NCBI RefSeq assembly: GCF_900143255.1
Contig: NZ_FRDI01000016.1
Coordinates: 1 to 64,000, forward strand
Source: Desulfovibrio litoralis DSM 11393
GTDB lineage: Bacteria > Desulfobacterota > Desulfovibrionia > Desulfovibrionales > Desulfovibrionaceae
Length of the DNA stretch: 64,000 nucleotides
Direction of reading: 5' to 3'
This document shows, piece by piece, positions 1 to 8,304 of this stretch. Made by a program: the position numbers and the translations under genes. The notes under the pieces were generated by a model. That model was not told the origin of the DNA. It saw only the letters and a list, made by a program, of their open reading frames with translations, and searched no databases. Position 1 is the first letter of the stretch, and every line of letters begins with the position of its first letter.

Positions 1-136
1 CAGCTTCAACGAGCTGTTTTTTGGCTTCTTCTGCATCTTGTTTAGATACAGCTTCTTTAATAGAAGCAGGAGCACCGTCAACTTTGTCTTTTGCTATTAA
101 CTCCTCGATTTTTTGAGTAAATTTTGAGATATACAT
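1..136 (-). pseudogene. Partial chimeric second copy of the rplL 3' end (runs off left edge)
   Basis: On the minus strand an ATG at 136-134, preceded by a GTAGGG ribosome-binding site, opens a frame that begins MYISKFTQKIEELI. It then joins, in frame, the C-terminal part of L7/L12 ([19 protein letters not shown] and onward). Bases 1-95 are identical to 1363-1457 inside intact rplL, and the identity is cut only by the window edge. The first 14 residues have no counterpart in rplL. The ATG lies about 33 bp after the stop of the reductase gene at 169-1104. This is either a truncated duplicate left by an insertion or recombination, or a short expressed chimera. Its 3' end, and whether rpoB follows, cannot be seen. 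An assembly artefact is a further possibility. Confidence 0.7.
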
Positions 137-168
137 TTATATCCCTACTAATATTGAACCCTTATCTT

Positions 169-1104
169 TTAATAAGCCTTTAATTTATCAATTCTTCTCG
201 TTAATTCATTGGAATAATGCTTCCCTAATCTGGCACTGTTTTCTTTTACCCATTTAGATAAAAAGATTGAGCCGGTGCGTTCTGCTGTTGGAATATGCAA
301 AAGGTTATCCATCAAGCTTCTTATTTCGTCTTTGGTAATAAACACATCACCAATTATTTTTCCTATAGCAACAGACAATGCATAAGCAAGGCTGGGAGGA
401 AAAGGGACAATAGCTCTTTTACAGCCTATCTCGTCGCCAATCATTTTTACTAAATCTTTATATTTAAAATCCTCAGGTCCAACAGCAGGAAAAACTCCAT
501 TAGTGCGAGATTCTCCTTGTTCTACCGCAATATCCGCAAGATCATCAACATGAATAGGCTGAATGTAGTAGCTACCATCACCAAAACACGGAAAAACAGG
601 TAACTTACGCAAGGTCCACGCAATATTATTAATCAGTATATCTTCATCTCCAAATAACACCGTGGGCTGTAAAACGGCATAACTTAACCCGGAGTTCTCT
701 AGGGCTTGTTCCAGTTTGGCTTTTCCTTGAAAATATTCAAAAGGAGAATTCAAACTCGCATTAGAAATACTCACATGCACAAAACGTTTAACTCCTGCAT
801 CTTTGGCAGCCTTAAAAAGAGTAAGCGTATTTTCTACAGCATCTGCATGATTGAATCTTTTATGATTAAACCTAACCCAATATGTATTATACACAACGTC
901 AACACCCTCTAAAGATTGTGTTAATGCCGCTAAATTATCAAAATTAAAAGGGTATGCTTTTATTTTTCCCTGCAATGGGCTTTTTCTATTTGGGGAGTTT
1001 GTCAAGGTAATAACTTCATGCCCTTTTGATAAAAGGCGTTCAGAGATATAACGTCCTGAAAATCCAAAGGCACCAGTAACAGCGTGTTTTTGATTAGTCT
1101 CCAT
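169..1104 (-). CDS. NAD(P)-dependent epimerase/reductase, atypical extended SDR
   Basis: A 311-residue Rossmann protein. TGAFGFSG near residue 10 is the TGxxGxxG dinucleotide-binding loop, YFQGKAK near 125 supplies the YxxxK pair, and VDDLAD near 185 is typical of NDUFA9/NmrA-like atypical SDRs. No signal peptide or membrane segment is evident, so it is probably cytoplasmic. The start has an AAGGGC site upstream. The substrate cannot be read from sequence; relatives act as sugar epimerases, quinone or flavin reductases, or complex I-associated proteins. Its position between intact rplL and a fragmentary second rplL end, where rpoB is normally expected, suggests it was inserted. It is separated from rplL by a strong terminator, so it probably has its own promoter. 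Confidence 0.8.
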   Translation of the reverse strand: METNQKHAVTGAFGFSGRYISERLLSKGHEVITLTNSPNRKSPLQGKIKAYPFNFDNLAALTQSLEGVDVVYNTYWVRFNHKRFNHADAVENTLTLFKAAKDAGVKRFVHVSISNASLNSPFEYFQGKAKLEQALENSGLSYAVLQPTVLFGDEDILINNIAWTLRKLPVFPCFGDGSYYIQPIHVDDLADIAVEQGESRTNGVFPAVGPEDFKYKDLVKMIGDEIGCKRAIVPFPPSLAYALSVAIGKIIGDVFITKDEIRSLMDNLLHIPTAERTGSIFLSKWVKENSARLGKHYSNELTRRIDKLKAY

Positions 1105-1193
1105 AAAAGCCCTTATATTACCTTAGTTTTATTGATTATGACAAGTTATAGAATATCGTTTTATTGAAATCATGTGAATTTCCTCTAAAACAG

Positions 1194-1240
1194 CCTCATT
1201 GCAAAGCTCCGTTTTGCGTTATTTTCTGTAATAGTCTTAA
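1194..1240 (-). repeat. Degenerate short copy of the dispersed AGACCATTG element
   Basis: CATTGCAAAGCTCCGTTTTGC followed by AATAGTCTT matches the two ends of the element defined at 17207-17393, 51305-51574 and 61138-61395, with almost all of the middle missing. The GCAAAGCTCCGTTTTGC hairpin is retained. Flanks TAAAAC and TAAAAT are near-duplicates but not exact. It lies between the reductase gene and the rplL terminator. Confidence 0.5.
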
Positions 1241-1282
1241 AATATACAATGCTTTAATACACCGTTTTTTTGCCTATAACAA

Positions 1283-1311
1283 CAAAAAAGAGACAGGCTC
1301 TCACCTGTCTC
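1283..1311 (-). terminator. Rho-independent terminator after rplL
   Basis: Read on the minus strand, an 8-bp perfect stem (GAGACAGG/CCTGTCTC) with a six-base loop is followed by TTTTTTG, 30 bp past the rplL stop. A strong terminator here is unusual, because rplL is normally cotranscribed with rpoB. Confidence 0.85.
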
Positions 1312-1339
1312 TAATAATACTAAATTAATCAAATTGAAA

Positions 1340-1723
1340 TTACTTAATTTCAACTTCAGCGCCAGCTTCAACGAGCTGTTTTTTGGCTTCTTCTGCATCT
1401 TGTTTAGATACAGCTTCTTTAATAGAAGCAGGAGCACCGTCAACTTTGTCTTTTGCTTCTTTAAGTCCAAGACCTGTAAGAGCACGAACAACTTTGATAA
1501 CGCCGATTTTGTTAGCGCCTGAAGCTTTAAGAATAACATCAAATTCTGTTTTTTCTTCTTCAGCAGGAGCACCAGCACCGGCAGCAGGAGCTGCCATCAT
1601 TGCCATTGCAGGAGCAGCAGCAGAAACACCAAATTTTTCTTCTAACTCTTTAATAAGTTCAGAGAGTTCTAACACGGTCATATTTGAAATAAATTCAATA
1701 ACTTGTTCTTTAGTAACAGACAT
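1340..1723 (-). CDS. rplL: 50S ribosomal protein L7/L12
   Basis: 127 residues, the usual length. The N-terminal dimerisation domain ([20 protein letters not shown]) is followed by the Ala/Pro/Gly-rich hinge near residues 38-54. The C-terminal factor-binding domain contains [18 protein letters not shown]. It forms the flexible ribosomal stalk that recruits EF-Tu, EF-G and IF2. The ATG is preceded by AAGGAGA. It follows rplJ as in nearly all bacteria. The expected downstream rpoB is absent; a terminator, a reductase gene and a partial second rplL end occupy that place. Its last 119 bp include the 95-bp stretch duplicated exactly at the window's left edge. Confidence 0.97.
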   Translation of the reverse strand: MSVTKEQVIEFISNMTVLELSELIKELEEKFGVSAAAPAMAMMAAPAAGAGAPAEEEKTEFDVILKASGANKIGVIKVVRALTGLGLKEAKDKVDGAPASIKEAVSKQDAEEAKKQLVEAGAEVEIK

Positions 1724-1795
1724 TTTCTTCTCCTTGGAAGATTTAGAAATATTAAAAAACTTTGCTTAACTTTAAATCTTTAAAACAAACGACAA

Positions 1796-2320
1796 CTAAG
1801 CGTTGGTAGCCTTTTTCTCTTCTATTGCTTTTAAAGCATAGAGCATACCACGAATTACGTTTGCAAATAAAGACACAAAATTAGTTGGTACAGCGTTCAT
1901 TGTACCAAGCACCTGAGCCAAGAGTTCCTGTCTGCCCGGAAGCTTGGATAAAGCTTCTAACTGAGCAACACTAAGGAACTGTCCTTCAAGGCTGGCGTGG
2001 CGGATTTTGAGCGTTTTACTGGTTTTTACAAACTCAGTAACAACTTTAGCGAGAGCAACGGGATCAGCTGATCCTAATGCTACTGCACAGTTTTCTTTAA
2101 AGTTGTCTTTTATAACGTCATGAGGACCGTCAGTGAGTGCAAGCTTTGCGAGAGTATTTTTAACGACACATAGGTCGCCATTTTGTTCACGCAGCTTAAC
2201 TCTAAGACGAGTCATTTCTTCCACCGGCATACCCTTGAAGTCGGTCACTACAGCGATTGATGCTTTATCGGCTTTTGACTTAATTGCATCAATAATTGTA
2301 GCTTTTTCAGACCTGTTCAT
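1796..2320 (-). CDS. rplJ: 50S ribosomal protein L10
   Basis: 174 residues from the ATG at 2320, chosen because GGAGAC lies just upstream and the protein then begins [11 protein letters not shown], as in the family. A longer frame begins at 2347 but has no good ribosome-binding site. L10 anchors the L7/L12 dimers to 23S r[20 protein letters not shown], and [11 protein letters not shown] near residue 50, are family signatures. It is cotranscribed with rplL, 72 bp downstream. The long untranslated stretch upstream is the likely site of autogenous control. Confidence 0.96.
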   Translation of the reverse strand: MNRSEKATIIDAIKSKADKASIAVVTDFKGMPVEEMTRLRVKLREQNGDLCVVKNTLAKLALTDGPHDVIKDNFKENCAVALGSADPVALAKVVTEFVKTSKTLKIRHASLEGQFLSVAQLEALSKLPGRQELLAQVLGTMNAVPTNFVSLFANVIRGMLYALKAIEEKKATNA

Positions 2321-2650
2321 ATTTGTCTCCTGGGGTGTGTAAAACACACTAGCCTTTAATAAAATTAAAGACTGTTCACTGATTTAATAAAAAATCAGCT
2401 GCCTAAGGTGGAAGTTGCTAAGCCAAAGTTCTGTCTCGGCAGGAAATTAAGAATATATAAATATTCACCTGCTTTCTTCAACTAGCTACTTCCTGTATCT
2501 GCCAATAAAGCTCAAACAAAAGATTAACTTTTGTAAAGCCCTACTTTAACAACAAAGGTTATTTTAAAACTATTTCTTGTATTTCATATTTCAAAAAAAC
2601 AAAAAATGAAATTCTAAAACAACCTCTGAGGATAAAGCAGTTTAAATATA
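2321..2650 (-). promoter_or_regulatory. Probable L10 leader region between rplA and rplJ
   Basis: About 330 bases without a gene separate rplA from rplJ. L10 (or the L10-L12 complex) binds an mRNA leader here in many bacteria to repress rplJL. Small hairpins are visible close to rplJ: CTTTAAT/ATTAAAG at 2354-2370 and CTGATTT/AAATCAG at 2379-2398. Upstream is a CCTGCCGAGACAGAAC stretch on the minus strand. Assignment rests on position and size; I could not fold it or match it to the family model. Confidence 0.5.
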
Positions 2651-3358
2651 TTAACCTTCTATAAACTTACGAATCACAGTAGGGTCAACTTTAAAGCCGG
2701 GTCCCATGGTTGTTGAAACAGCCATTTTCTGCATATAAGTACCTTTAGCAGAAGAAGGCTTTAAACGATTTACTGAGTCAAGTAAGGCTTTAAGGTTGTC
2801 TAAAATCTTTTCTGAACCAAAGCTGACTTTGCCTAAAGGAGCGTGTAAAACGCCGGCTTTATCAACTTTAAATTCAACACGACCGGCTTTAACTTCTTTA
2901 ACGGCGTTAGCAACATCAAAGGTTACGGTTCCTGTTTTGGCGTTTGGCATAAGTCCTCTTGGTCCTAAAATACGACCAACTTGACCAACTAAAGCCATAA
3001 CGTCAGGGGTTGCTATTACAGAATCAAAGTTGATGTTACCTTCTTTAATTTGGGCAACAAGTTCTTCTGCTCCTGCAATATCAGCACCGGCGGCTTTCGC
3101 TTCTGCTTCTTTATCGCCTTTACAAAAAACTGCAACACGTACTGTTTTTCCGAGTCCGTGAGGTAGTGCGCAAGCACCTCTTACCATTTGATCTGAATAT
3201 TTTGGGTCAACCCCGAGACATAGAGCTACGTCAACGGTTTCATCGAACTTTACAAAAGAAGAACCGACAGCCTTGCTAACAGCTTCTTCTATATTAAGTT
3301 TTTCTAAACTCTCTTGACCTTCTATTGCTTTGCGGTATTTTTTTCCATGCTTGGGCAT
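2651..3358 (-). CDS. rplA: 50S ribosomal protein L1
   Basis: 235 residues, normal length, starting [11 protein letters not shown] after a GAAGGAAAG ribosome-binding site. The signature [18 protein letters not shown] is present near residue 125, followed by the second half of the two-domain L1 fold ending [12 protein letters not shown]. It binds helix 76-78 of 23S rRNA at the E-site stalk and in many bacteria represses its own rplKA operon. It follows rplK with a 93-bp gap. No abnormality seen. Confidence 0.97.
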   Translation of the reverse strand: MPKHGKKYRKAIEGQESLEKLNIEEAVSKAVGSSFVKFDETVDVALCLGVDPKYSDQMVRGACALPHGLGKTVRVAVFCKGDKEAEAKAAGADIAGAEELVAQIKEGNINFDSVIATPDVMALVGQVGRILGPRGLMPNAKTGTVTFDVANAVKEVKAGRVEFKVDKAGVLHAPLGKVSFGSEKILDNLKALLDSVNRLKPSSAKGTYMQKMAVSTTMGPGFKVDPTVIRKFIEG

Positions 3359-3451
3359 TATACTTTCCTTCGTTCACAATCTCCTGCTAAAACTTATAAC
3401 ATCTGCATTTACATAGCTATAGATTATCCAGCAGTACAGTTGATTAAAACG

Positions 3452-3874
3452 CTATTTAACTTCAATACCCATACTTCTGGCTGTGCCGAGTATGGATTTT
3501 TTAGCAGCATCAAGATCTTTTGCAGTAAGATCGGGTAATTTAAGAGCTGCTATTTCCTCAAGCTGTTTTTCGGTAATGCTACCAACTTTATTACGGTTAG
3601 GTTCGCCTGAACCTTTTTCCAACTTAGCTGCTTTAGCAAGTAAAACAGACGCAGGAGGGGTTTTGGTAATAAAGCTAAAAGAACGGTCATGGTAAACAGT
3701 GATTACAACAGGGGTAATAACACCTTTTTGATCAGCTGTTTTAGCATTAAACGCCTTACAAAACTCCATAATATTAAGACCATGCTGACCAAGCGCTGGA
3801 CCTACCGGCGGCGAAGGGTTAGCTATTCCGCCCGGAATTTGAAGTTTTATTTTGGCAACTTCTTTCTTAGCCAT
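3452..3874 (-). CDS. rplK: 50S ribosomal protein L11
   Basis: 140 residues. The N-terminal proline-rich linker ([20 protein letters not shown]) and the C-terminal rRNA-binding domain ([19 protein letters not shown], then SMGIEVK) match the family. L11 binds the GTPase-associated centre of 23S rRNA, needed for factor function and for RelA activation. The ATG has AAAGGAAA upstream. It sits between nusG and rplA in the standard order. Confidence 0.97.
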   Translation of the reverse strand: MAKKEVAKIKLQIPGGIANPSPPVGPALGQHGLNIMEFCKAFNAKTADQKGVITPVVITVYHDRSFSFITKTPPASVLLAKAAKLEKGSGEPNRNKVGSITEKQLEEIAALKLPDLTAKDLDAAKKSILGTARSMGIEVK

Positions 3875-4003
3875 TATATTTCCTTTATATTCTGTTTATA
3901 ATTATGTAACTCATAAAAAAAACAGATTAAAAACCTAACTTATTGTAAAAACAATATGAAGGCAAAAACAGGTTATTAAACGCCGAGTTTTCCCTCTTTA
4001 GGA

Positions 4004-4561
4004 TTAGCCTTTATTAACTTGTACAAAATCAAGCTCAACGGGGGTTTGACGTCCAAAGATAGAAACGCTTACGCGTAATTTACCTTTATCATAGTTAACG
4101 TCTTCGACAACTCCGTTAAACCCGCCAAAAGGTCCGTCAATAACTCTAACTTCATCACCATGTTCAAAGTTAAACTTAGGACGTGGTTGTTCTTGGCGAC
4201 TTTCCATAGTGGAAAGTAATTGCATAGCTTCGCTTTCAGGCATAGGAGCTGGGCGATTTTTTCCACCAATAAAACCGGTAACCTTTGGAATGCTTTGTAC
4301 TAAATGCCAAGAATGGTCTGTCATAACCATTTTTACCATTACATAGCCTGGATACAGCTTGCGAGTGGAAGTCTTTTTCGCACCCTTAACAAGCTCAACG
4401 ACTTTCTCGACAGGTACAACGACCTCTTCGATCAGTCCGCCATCTTGACCCGTTCGCATTATCTCACGGATAGTCTGCACAACTCGGTTTTCAAAACCTG
4501 AATAAGTGTGTACAATATACCAACGTGAGCTTGGTGAGCTTTGGACATCATCGTTCATCAT
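4004..4561 (-). CDS. nusG: Transcription termination/antitermination protein NusG
   Basis: 185 residues. The NGN domain starts WYIVHTYSGFENRVVQ near residue 13 and contains LYPGYVMVKM. The C-terminal KOW domain carries GDEVRVIDGPFGGFNGVVEDV near residue 135. NusG binds the RNA polymerase clamp helices, increases processivity and couples polymerase to the ribosome or Rho. Two adjacent ATG codons open the frame; either could be used. It follows secE and precedes rplK, the canonical arrangement. Confidence 0.96.
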   Translation of the reverse strand: MMNDDVQSSPSSRWYIVHTYSGFENRVVQTIREIMRTGQDGGLIEEVVVPVEKVVELVKGAKKTSTRKLYPGYVMVKMVMTDHSWHLVQSIPKVTGFIGGKNRPAPMPESEAMQLLSTMESRQEQPRPKFNFEHGDEVRVIDGPFGGFNGVVEDVNYDKGKLRVSVSIFGRQTPVELDFVQVNKG

Positions 4562-4662
4562 TATAACTCTGGCTTAAGGGCTGTAAAAACAAGCAACTTC
4601 AACAGAAGAAGCTCTCAAGACAAGCTATTTCTAGCTTAACTCACTTTTAACTTAATATAAAA

Positions 4663-4917
4663 CTAACTTAAGGACGAGATAATCCAATTTATTAAGTTAA
4701 ACAATCCAAAGTCTACAATACCTAGATACACGGTCATGAAAAGAACAAAACCGAGTACGGCGAAAGTAGTTACTTTTATCTCCGGCTTAGTTGGCCAAGT
4801 AACCTTTTTGATTTCAGACACTGAGCCTCTATAAAACTCACCGGCAGATTCAAACCAAGACTTTTCTGTCTTAGATGAATTATTGTGGGATTTGTCTTTA
4901 TCTTTGGTTGCCGCCAT
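4663..4917 (-). CDS. secE: Preprotein translocase subunit SecE
   Basis: 84 residues. It has a charged N-terminus, the conserved amphipathic stretch EIKKVTWPTKPEI near residue 35, and one C-terminal membrane helix (FAVLGFVLFMTVYLGIVDFG). SecE clamps the two halves of SecY in the inner membrane. The ATG follows GAGGCAATT. It lies between tRNA-Trp and nusG, the usual place. Confidence 0.95.
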   Translation of the reverse strand: MAATKDKDKSHNNSSKTEKSWFESAGEFYRGSVSEIKKVTWPTKPEIKVTTFAVLGFVLFMTVYLGIVDFGLFNLINWIISSLS

Positions 4918-4941
4918 AATTGCCTCTACTTAAAAATTAAA

Positions 4942-5017
4942 TGGCAGGACAGGAGGGATTTGAACCCCCAGCCCGCGGTTTTGGAGACCGCTGCTCTACC
5001 GTTAGAGCTACTGTCCT
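4942..5017 (-). tRNA. tRNA-Trp (CCA anticodon)
   Basis: A full cloverleaf on the minus strand. The acceptor stem AGGACAG pairs with CTGTCCT, the anticodon loop reads CTCCAAA within GCGGT/ACCGC, and the T-loop is TTCAAAT. The 3' CCA is genomically encoded. It lies between rpmG and secE, as in many proteobacteria. Confidence 0.97.
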
Positions 5018-5030
5018 GCACTATAGAAAA

Positions 5031-5180
5031 CTACTTAGTCTCTCTGTGAACTGTAACTTTATTATCCCAAGGACAAAACTTTTTCAGTTCAAGACGACCT
5101 GTAGTATTTTTCTTGTTTTTAGAAGTAGCATAGTTACGACGCTTACACTCAGTGCAGGCAAGCAGAATATTAACTCGCAT
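5031..5180 (-). CDS. rpmG: 50S ribosomal protein L33
   Basis: 49 residues read directly from the sequence: [18 protein letters not shown] near the start and [15 protein letters not shown] at the end. It is a small ribosomal protein of the E-site region. The first zinc pair (CTEC) is intact but the second is CPWD rather than CPxC, so one zinc-binding cysteine is missing. I recall this form in sulfate-reducing deltaproteobacteria, so it is probably a lineage trait. It lies 2 bp downstream of tuf and immediately upstream of tRNA-Trp. Confidence 0.93.
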   Translation of the reverse strand: MRVNILLACTECKRRNYATSKNKKNTTGRLELKKFCPWDNKVTVHRETK

Positions 5181-5182
5181 GA

Positions 5183-6376
5183 TTACTCCAATATCTCAGA
5201 AACAACACCAGCACCAACAGTACGTCCACCTTCACGAATAGCAAAGCGTAAACCTTGTTCCATCGCGATTGGTACAATAAGATCAACTGTAAATACAGAG
5301 TTATCACCAGGCATAATCATTTCTACGCCTTCAGGAAGAGCGATAATACCGGTAACGTCTGTAGTACGGAAGTAAAACTGAGGACGATAACCTGTAAAGA
5401 ATGGAGTATGACGTCCGCCTTCTTCTTTAGAGAGAACGTAAACTTCTGCTTTGAATTTTTTGTGAGGAGTAATTGATTTAGGAGCAGCCAATACTTGACC
5501 ACGTTCAACGTCTTCACGCTTAACACCACGGATAAGAGCACCAATGTTATCACCGGCTTCACCGCGATCAAGCAGCTTACGGAACATTTCAACACCGGTA
5601 CAGGTGGTTTTAACAGTATCTTTAATACCAACGATTTCGATTTCGTCGCCAACTTTGATTATACCGCGTTCTACACGACCGGTAACAACAGTACCACGAC
5701 CAGAAATAGAAAATACGTCTTCGATAGGCATCAAGAAAGGCTTATCAATATCACGAACAGGCTCAGGAATGAAACTGTCGCAAGCGTCTAAAAGTTCAAC
5801 GATAGGTTTGGCTTCAGCAGAGTTAGGATCGCTAGTTTCAAGACCTTTTAAAGCTGAACCACGGATAACAGGAATGTCATCACCAGGGTAGCCATAGCTT
5901 GAAAGAAGTTCACGAACTTCCATTTCAACAAGCATCAACAACTCTTCGTCTTCAACCATGTCGCATTTGTTCATAAAGACAACAAGTGAAGGAACGCCAA
6001 CCTGACGAGCAAGCAAGATATGCTCGCGAGTCTGAGGCATAGGACCGTCAGTCGCGGCAACAACCAAGATACCGCCGTCCATTTGTGCGGCACCGGTAAT
6101 CATGTTTTTAATGTAGTCAGCGTGGCCCGGACAGTCAACGTGAGCATAGTGACGTTTCGCAGTCTCATACTCTACGTGAGATGTAGAAATAGTAATACCA
6201 CGCTCTTTTTCTTCAGGCGCCTTGTCGATTTGATTGTAATCAACAAACTTACCGTTTCCAAGAAGACCGGCTACTTTAGTAATAGCAGCAGTCAAAGTAG
6301 TTTTACCATGGTCAATGTGACCGATGGTACCAATGTTTACGTGCGGTTTCGTACGCGCGAATTTTTCCTTACCCAT
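5183..6376 (-). CDS. tuf: Elongation factor Tu
   Basis: 397 residues from the ATG at 6376, which follows GGGAG; a longer frame to 6418 lacks support. GTPase motifs are [10 protein letters not shown] (P-loop; many orthologues have V for I), DCPGH (G3) and NKCD (G4). Domains 2 and 3 follow, and the C-terminus is [10 protein letters not shown]. It delivers aminoacyl-tRNA to the ribosomal A site. It lies downstream of four tRNA genes and upstream of rpmG, the tufB-type arrangement of E. coli (thrU-tyrU-glyT-thrT-tufB). Processing from a common tRNA-tuf transcript is likely. Confidence 0.98.
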   Translation of the reverse strand: MGKEKFARTKPHVNIGTIGHIDHGKTTLTAAITKVAGLLGNGKFVDYNQIDKAPEEKERGITISTSHVEYETAKRHYAHVDCPGHADYIKNMITGAAQMDGGILVVAATDGPMPQTREHILLARQVGVPSLVVFMNKCDMVEDEELLMLVEMEVRELLSSYGYPGDDIPVIRGSALKGLETSDPNSAEAKPIVELLDACDSFIPEPVRDIDKPFLMPIEDVFSISGRGTVVTGRVERGIIKVGDEIEIVGIKDTVKTTCTGVEMFRKLLDRGEAGDNIGALIRGVKREDVERGQVLAAPKSITPHKKFKAEVYVLSKEEGGRHTPFFTGYRPQFYFRTTDVTGIIALPEGVEMIMPGDNSVFTVDLIVPIAMEQGLRFAIREGGRTVGAGVVSEILE

Positions 6377-6448
6377 GAGTATCTCCCTCAAATGTAGTGT
6401 TGGACAGTTCAGTAACAAACTGATACTTCCGCTTAATTAAAATACCAA

Positions 6449-6524
6449 TGGAGCCCACAAGCAGAGTTGAACTGCTGACCTCATCCTTACCAAGGATGTG
6501 CTCTACCTACTGAGCTATGTGGGC
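6449..6524 (-). tRNA. tRNA-Thr (GGT anticodon)
   Basis: Cloverleaf with acceptor GCCCACA/TGTGGGC and anticodon loop TTGGTAA in a CATCC/GGATG stem. T-loop is TTCAACT and CCA is encoded. It lies 73 bp upstream of tuf, in the thrT position. Confidence 0.96.
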
Positions 6525-6559
6525 GAATGCTACAGCCTAAGGGAGAACCTTGGACAAAA

Positions 6560-6635
6560 TGGAGCGGGAAACGAGATTCGAACTCGCAACCCTCAGCTTG
6601 GAAGGCTGATGCTCTAGCCGTTGAGCTATTCCCGC
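6560..6635 (-). tRNA. tRNA-Gly (TCC anticodon)
   Basis: Acceptor GCGGGAA pairs with TTCCCGC, the anticodon loop is CTTCCAA in a TCAGC/GCTGA stem, the T-loop is TTCGAAT and CCA is encoded. It is the glyT-like member of the cluster. Confidence 0.96.
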
Positions 6636-6692
6636 ACAAGCCGTAGTTCTCCGACAGGTTTCTGTCTCCTACAGCGTCAAAAAAAAAAAAAA

Positions 6693-6778
6693 TGGTGGTG
6701 GAGGGTGGCTTTGAACCACCGAAGCCCTACGGCGACAGATTTACAGTCTGTTCCCTTTGACCACTCGGGAACTCCACC
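6693..6778 (-). tRNA. tRNA-Tyr (GTA anticodon)
   Basis: An 86-base class II tRNA. Acceptor GGTGGAG/CTCCACC, anticodon loop CTGTAAA, a long variable arm (CGCCGTAGGGCTTCG region), T-loop TTCAAAG, and CCA encoded. It is the tyrU-like member of the cluster. Confidence 0.96.
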
Positions 6779-6782
6779 AAAC

Positions 6783-6858
6783 TGGAGCTGGTGATAGGAA
6801 TTGAACCCACAACCACCTGATTACAAATCAGGAGCTCTACCTATTGAGCTACACCAGC
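6783..6858 (-). tRNA. tRNA-Thr (TGT anticodon)
   Basis: Acceptor GCTGGTG/CACCAGC, anticodon loop TTTGTAA in CCTGA/TCAGG, T-loop TTCAATT, CCA encoded. It is the first tRNA of the thrU-tyrU-glyT-thrT-tuf transcript, only 4 bp from tRNA-Tyr. Confidence 0.96.
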
Positions 6859-6959
6859 AACGAAGAATTTGTATTTAACCGTGACTAAAAAAAAAAGCAA
6901 GCAAAAAAATGATTTTTTTTTAATTTTTTTTAGATTTTATCAAACAAACATAAAAAATT

Positions 6960-6987
6960 AATATAATTTATATAGTTACGCTTGCAA
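6960..6987 (-). promoter_or_regulatory. Candidate sigma-70 promoter for the tRNA-tuf operon
   Basis: On the minus strand TTGCAA (6987-6982), a 16-base spacer and TATATT (6965-6960) lie about 100 bp upstream of tRNA-Thr. The surrounding 377-base gap (6859-7235) is otherwise AT-rich and holds no gene; it carries promoters for both flanking units. Matches are moderate, so this is tentative. Confidence 0.35.
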
Positions 6988-7147
6988 GCAAAATAGGCTC
7001 ATAATAAATTCATACAGCCTTATATAATACAGCAATAAATAAAAACTATCAAGCAACAAATACAACAAATCTATATAAAGCAAGTTTTTAAAAGCAGCTT
7101 GACACACAACAACAAATTCACATAAACTAAATAGAGTTTGTTTGTAA

Positions 7148-7173
7148 AAAATATGTTAACGATAACATATTTT
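7148..7173. promoter_or_regulatory. Perfect palindromic LacI/GntR-type operator
   Basis: An exact inverted repeat, AAAATATGTTA-ACGA-TAACATATTTT, lies 63 bp upstream of the LacI-family regulator. Its core ATGTTAACGATAACAT differs by one base from the form ATGTTACCGATAACAT that I recall for the E. coli gluconate repressor GntR, itself a LacI-family protein. The regulator gene and the threonate genes run in one direction with a 10-bp gap. Repressor binding here would therefore control the whole operon, including the regulator. No second copy was seen near the convergent pdxA2/dtnK genes. Confidence 0.75.
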
Positions 7174-7235
7174 AAATCTTCCCTATGTATAAGTTAATAT
7201 AAGCTAAATATAAAAACAAATTTTATAGAGCAAAA

Positions 7236-8294
7236 ATGCAAGACAAACCAACAAATACCACTATTAAATATAACAAAAAAAACAGCGGACGCATTACTAT
7301 AAAAGATGTGGCTGTTGATATTGGCGTTAGTCTTATGACGGTATCAAGAGCCTTGCACTCCCCCAACTTAGTTTCAAAAAAAAACTTACTACGCATTCAA
7401 GCAAGCATAAAAAAATTAGGTTACCTACCTAATCGCTTAGCAGGAAGTCTTTCGGGAGCATCAACAAAACAAATTGCCGTACTTATTCCCTCTATTTCCA
7501 ACGCTGTCTTTTCATCAATGCTAAACGGACTAACGGAAATCCTTGAACCGGCTGGTTTTCAAATTCTTTTGGGTAATTTCAGATACAATCTTGATATAGC
7601 CGAAAATCAAGCAATAGCCTTTTTAGGTTGGATGCCCGATGCAATTGTTATGGTAGGCACACTCCCCCCTTTGGCAAGAGAAATAGCAAAAAAAAATAAC
7701 GTTCCTGTTGTTGAAATCCTCGAACTACTCGATAACCCTCTCGACATTAATGTTGGAATTTCTCACGAACAAGCCGGATACGCCTCTGGCGACTACCTTA
7801 TCTCTTGTGGTTATAAAAACTTTAATATCATAACAGCCAAGCTTAACGTTGATATACGTGCCGCTCAACGCATAAAAGGCTTTACTCAAAGACTAGAGCA
7901 AGAAAAGTTAGCACAGCCTAAAATATACGAAATTGATGTTCGTTCTTCAATTATCTCAGGTAGAACGGGCATGCAAAAAATTATTCAAACCGGCAAACTG
8001 CCTGATGTTGTTTTTTGCACTAATGACAACACTGCTTTTGGTGTTTTGTCTGCCTGTAACGAGGCTAAGATCAGCGTTCCTGAAACAATGGGAATAATGG
8101 GCTTTAACGGTCTTGATATTGCTCTTTATTCATATCCGCAAATTACAACCACAAAAGTAGATATGTACAATATGGGAATAAAAGCGGGCGAAACAATTAT
8201 TGCACGCCTAACAGAAAAAACTATCCCCTTAAAACGTATAGAAACAAACTTTTCTATAGTACCCGGGGCAACCACAAAAAACATAATAAAGTAA
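7236..8294 (+). CDS. LacI-family transcriptional regulator, GntR-like
   Basis: 352 residues. A 19-residue polar leader precedes the helix-turn-helix (TIKDVAVDIGVSLMTVSRAL, residues about 21-40) and hinge helix region (LGYLPNRLAGSLSG). The periplasmic-binding-protein-like effector domain follows (KQIAVLIPSISNAVFSSML to the end). It resembles the GntR/IdnR branch that senses sugar acids. As the first gene of the cluster, behind a perfect palindromic operator and 10 bp from otnK, it is the likely autoregulated repressor of threonate catabolism. The effector (threonate or an intermediate) is inferred. Confidence 0.9.
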   Translation: MQDKPTNTTIKYNKKNSGRITIKDVAVDIGVSLMTVSRALHSPNLVSKKNLLRIQASIKKLGYLPNRLAGSLSGASTKQIAVLIPSISNAVFSSMLNGLTEILEPAGFQILLGNFRYNLDIAENQAIAFLGWMPDAIVMVGTLPPLAREIAKKNNVPVVEILELLDNPLDINVGISHEQAGYASGDYLISCGYKNFNIITAKLNVDIRAAQRIKGFTQRLEQEKLAQPKIYEIDVRSSIISGRTGMQKIIQTGKLPDVVFCTNDNTAFGVLSACNEAKISVPETMGIMGFNGLDIALYSYPQITTTKVDMYNMGIKAGETIIARLTEKTIPLKRIETNFSIVPGATTKNIIK

Positions 8295-8304
8295 GGAGTA
8301 TAAT

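Noticed and set aside
1383-1769. A 128-codon plus-strand frame opposite rplL
   Set aside because: It is an antisense shadow of the Ala/Glu-rich rplL codons, with no ribosome-binding site and low-complexity Ala/Ser composition.
5544-5891. Long plus-strand frames opposite tuf
   Set aside because: They arise from the strong codon bias of tuf; no independent protein features were seen.
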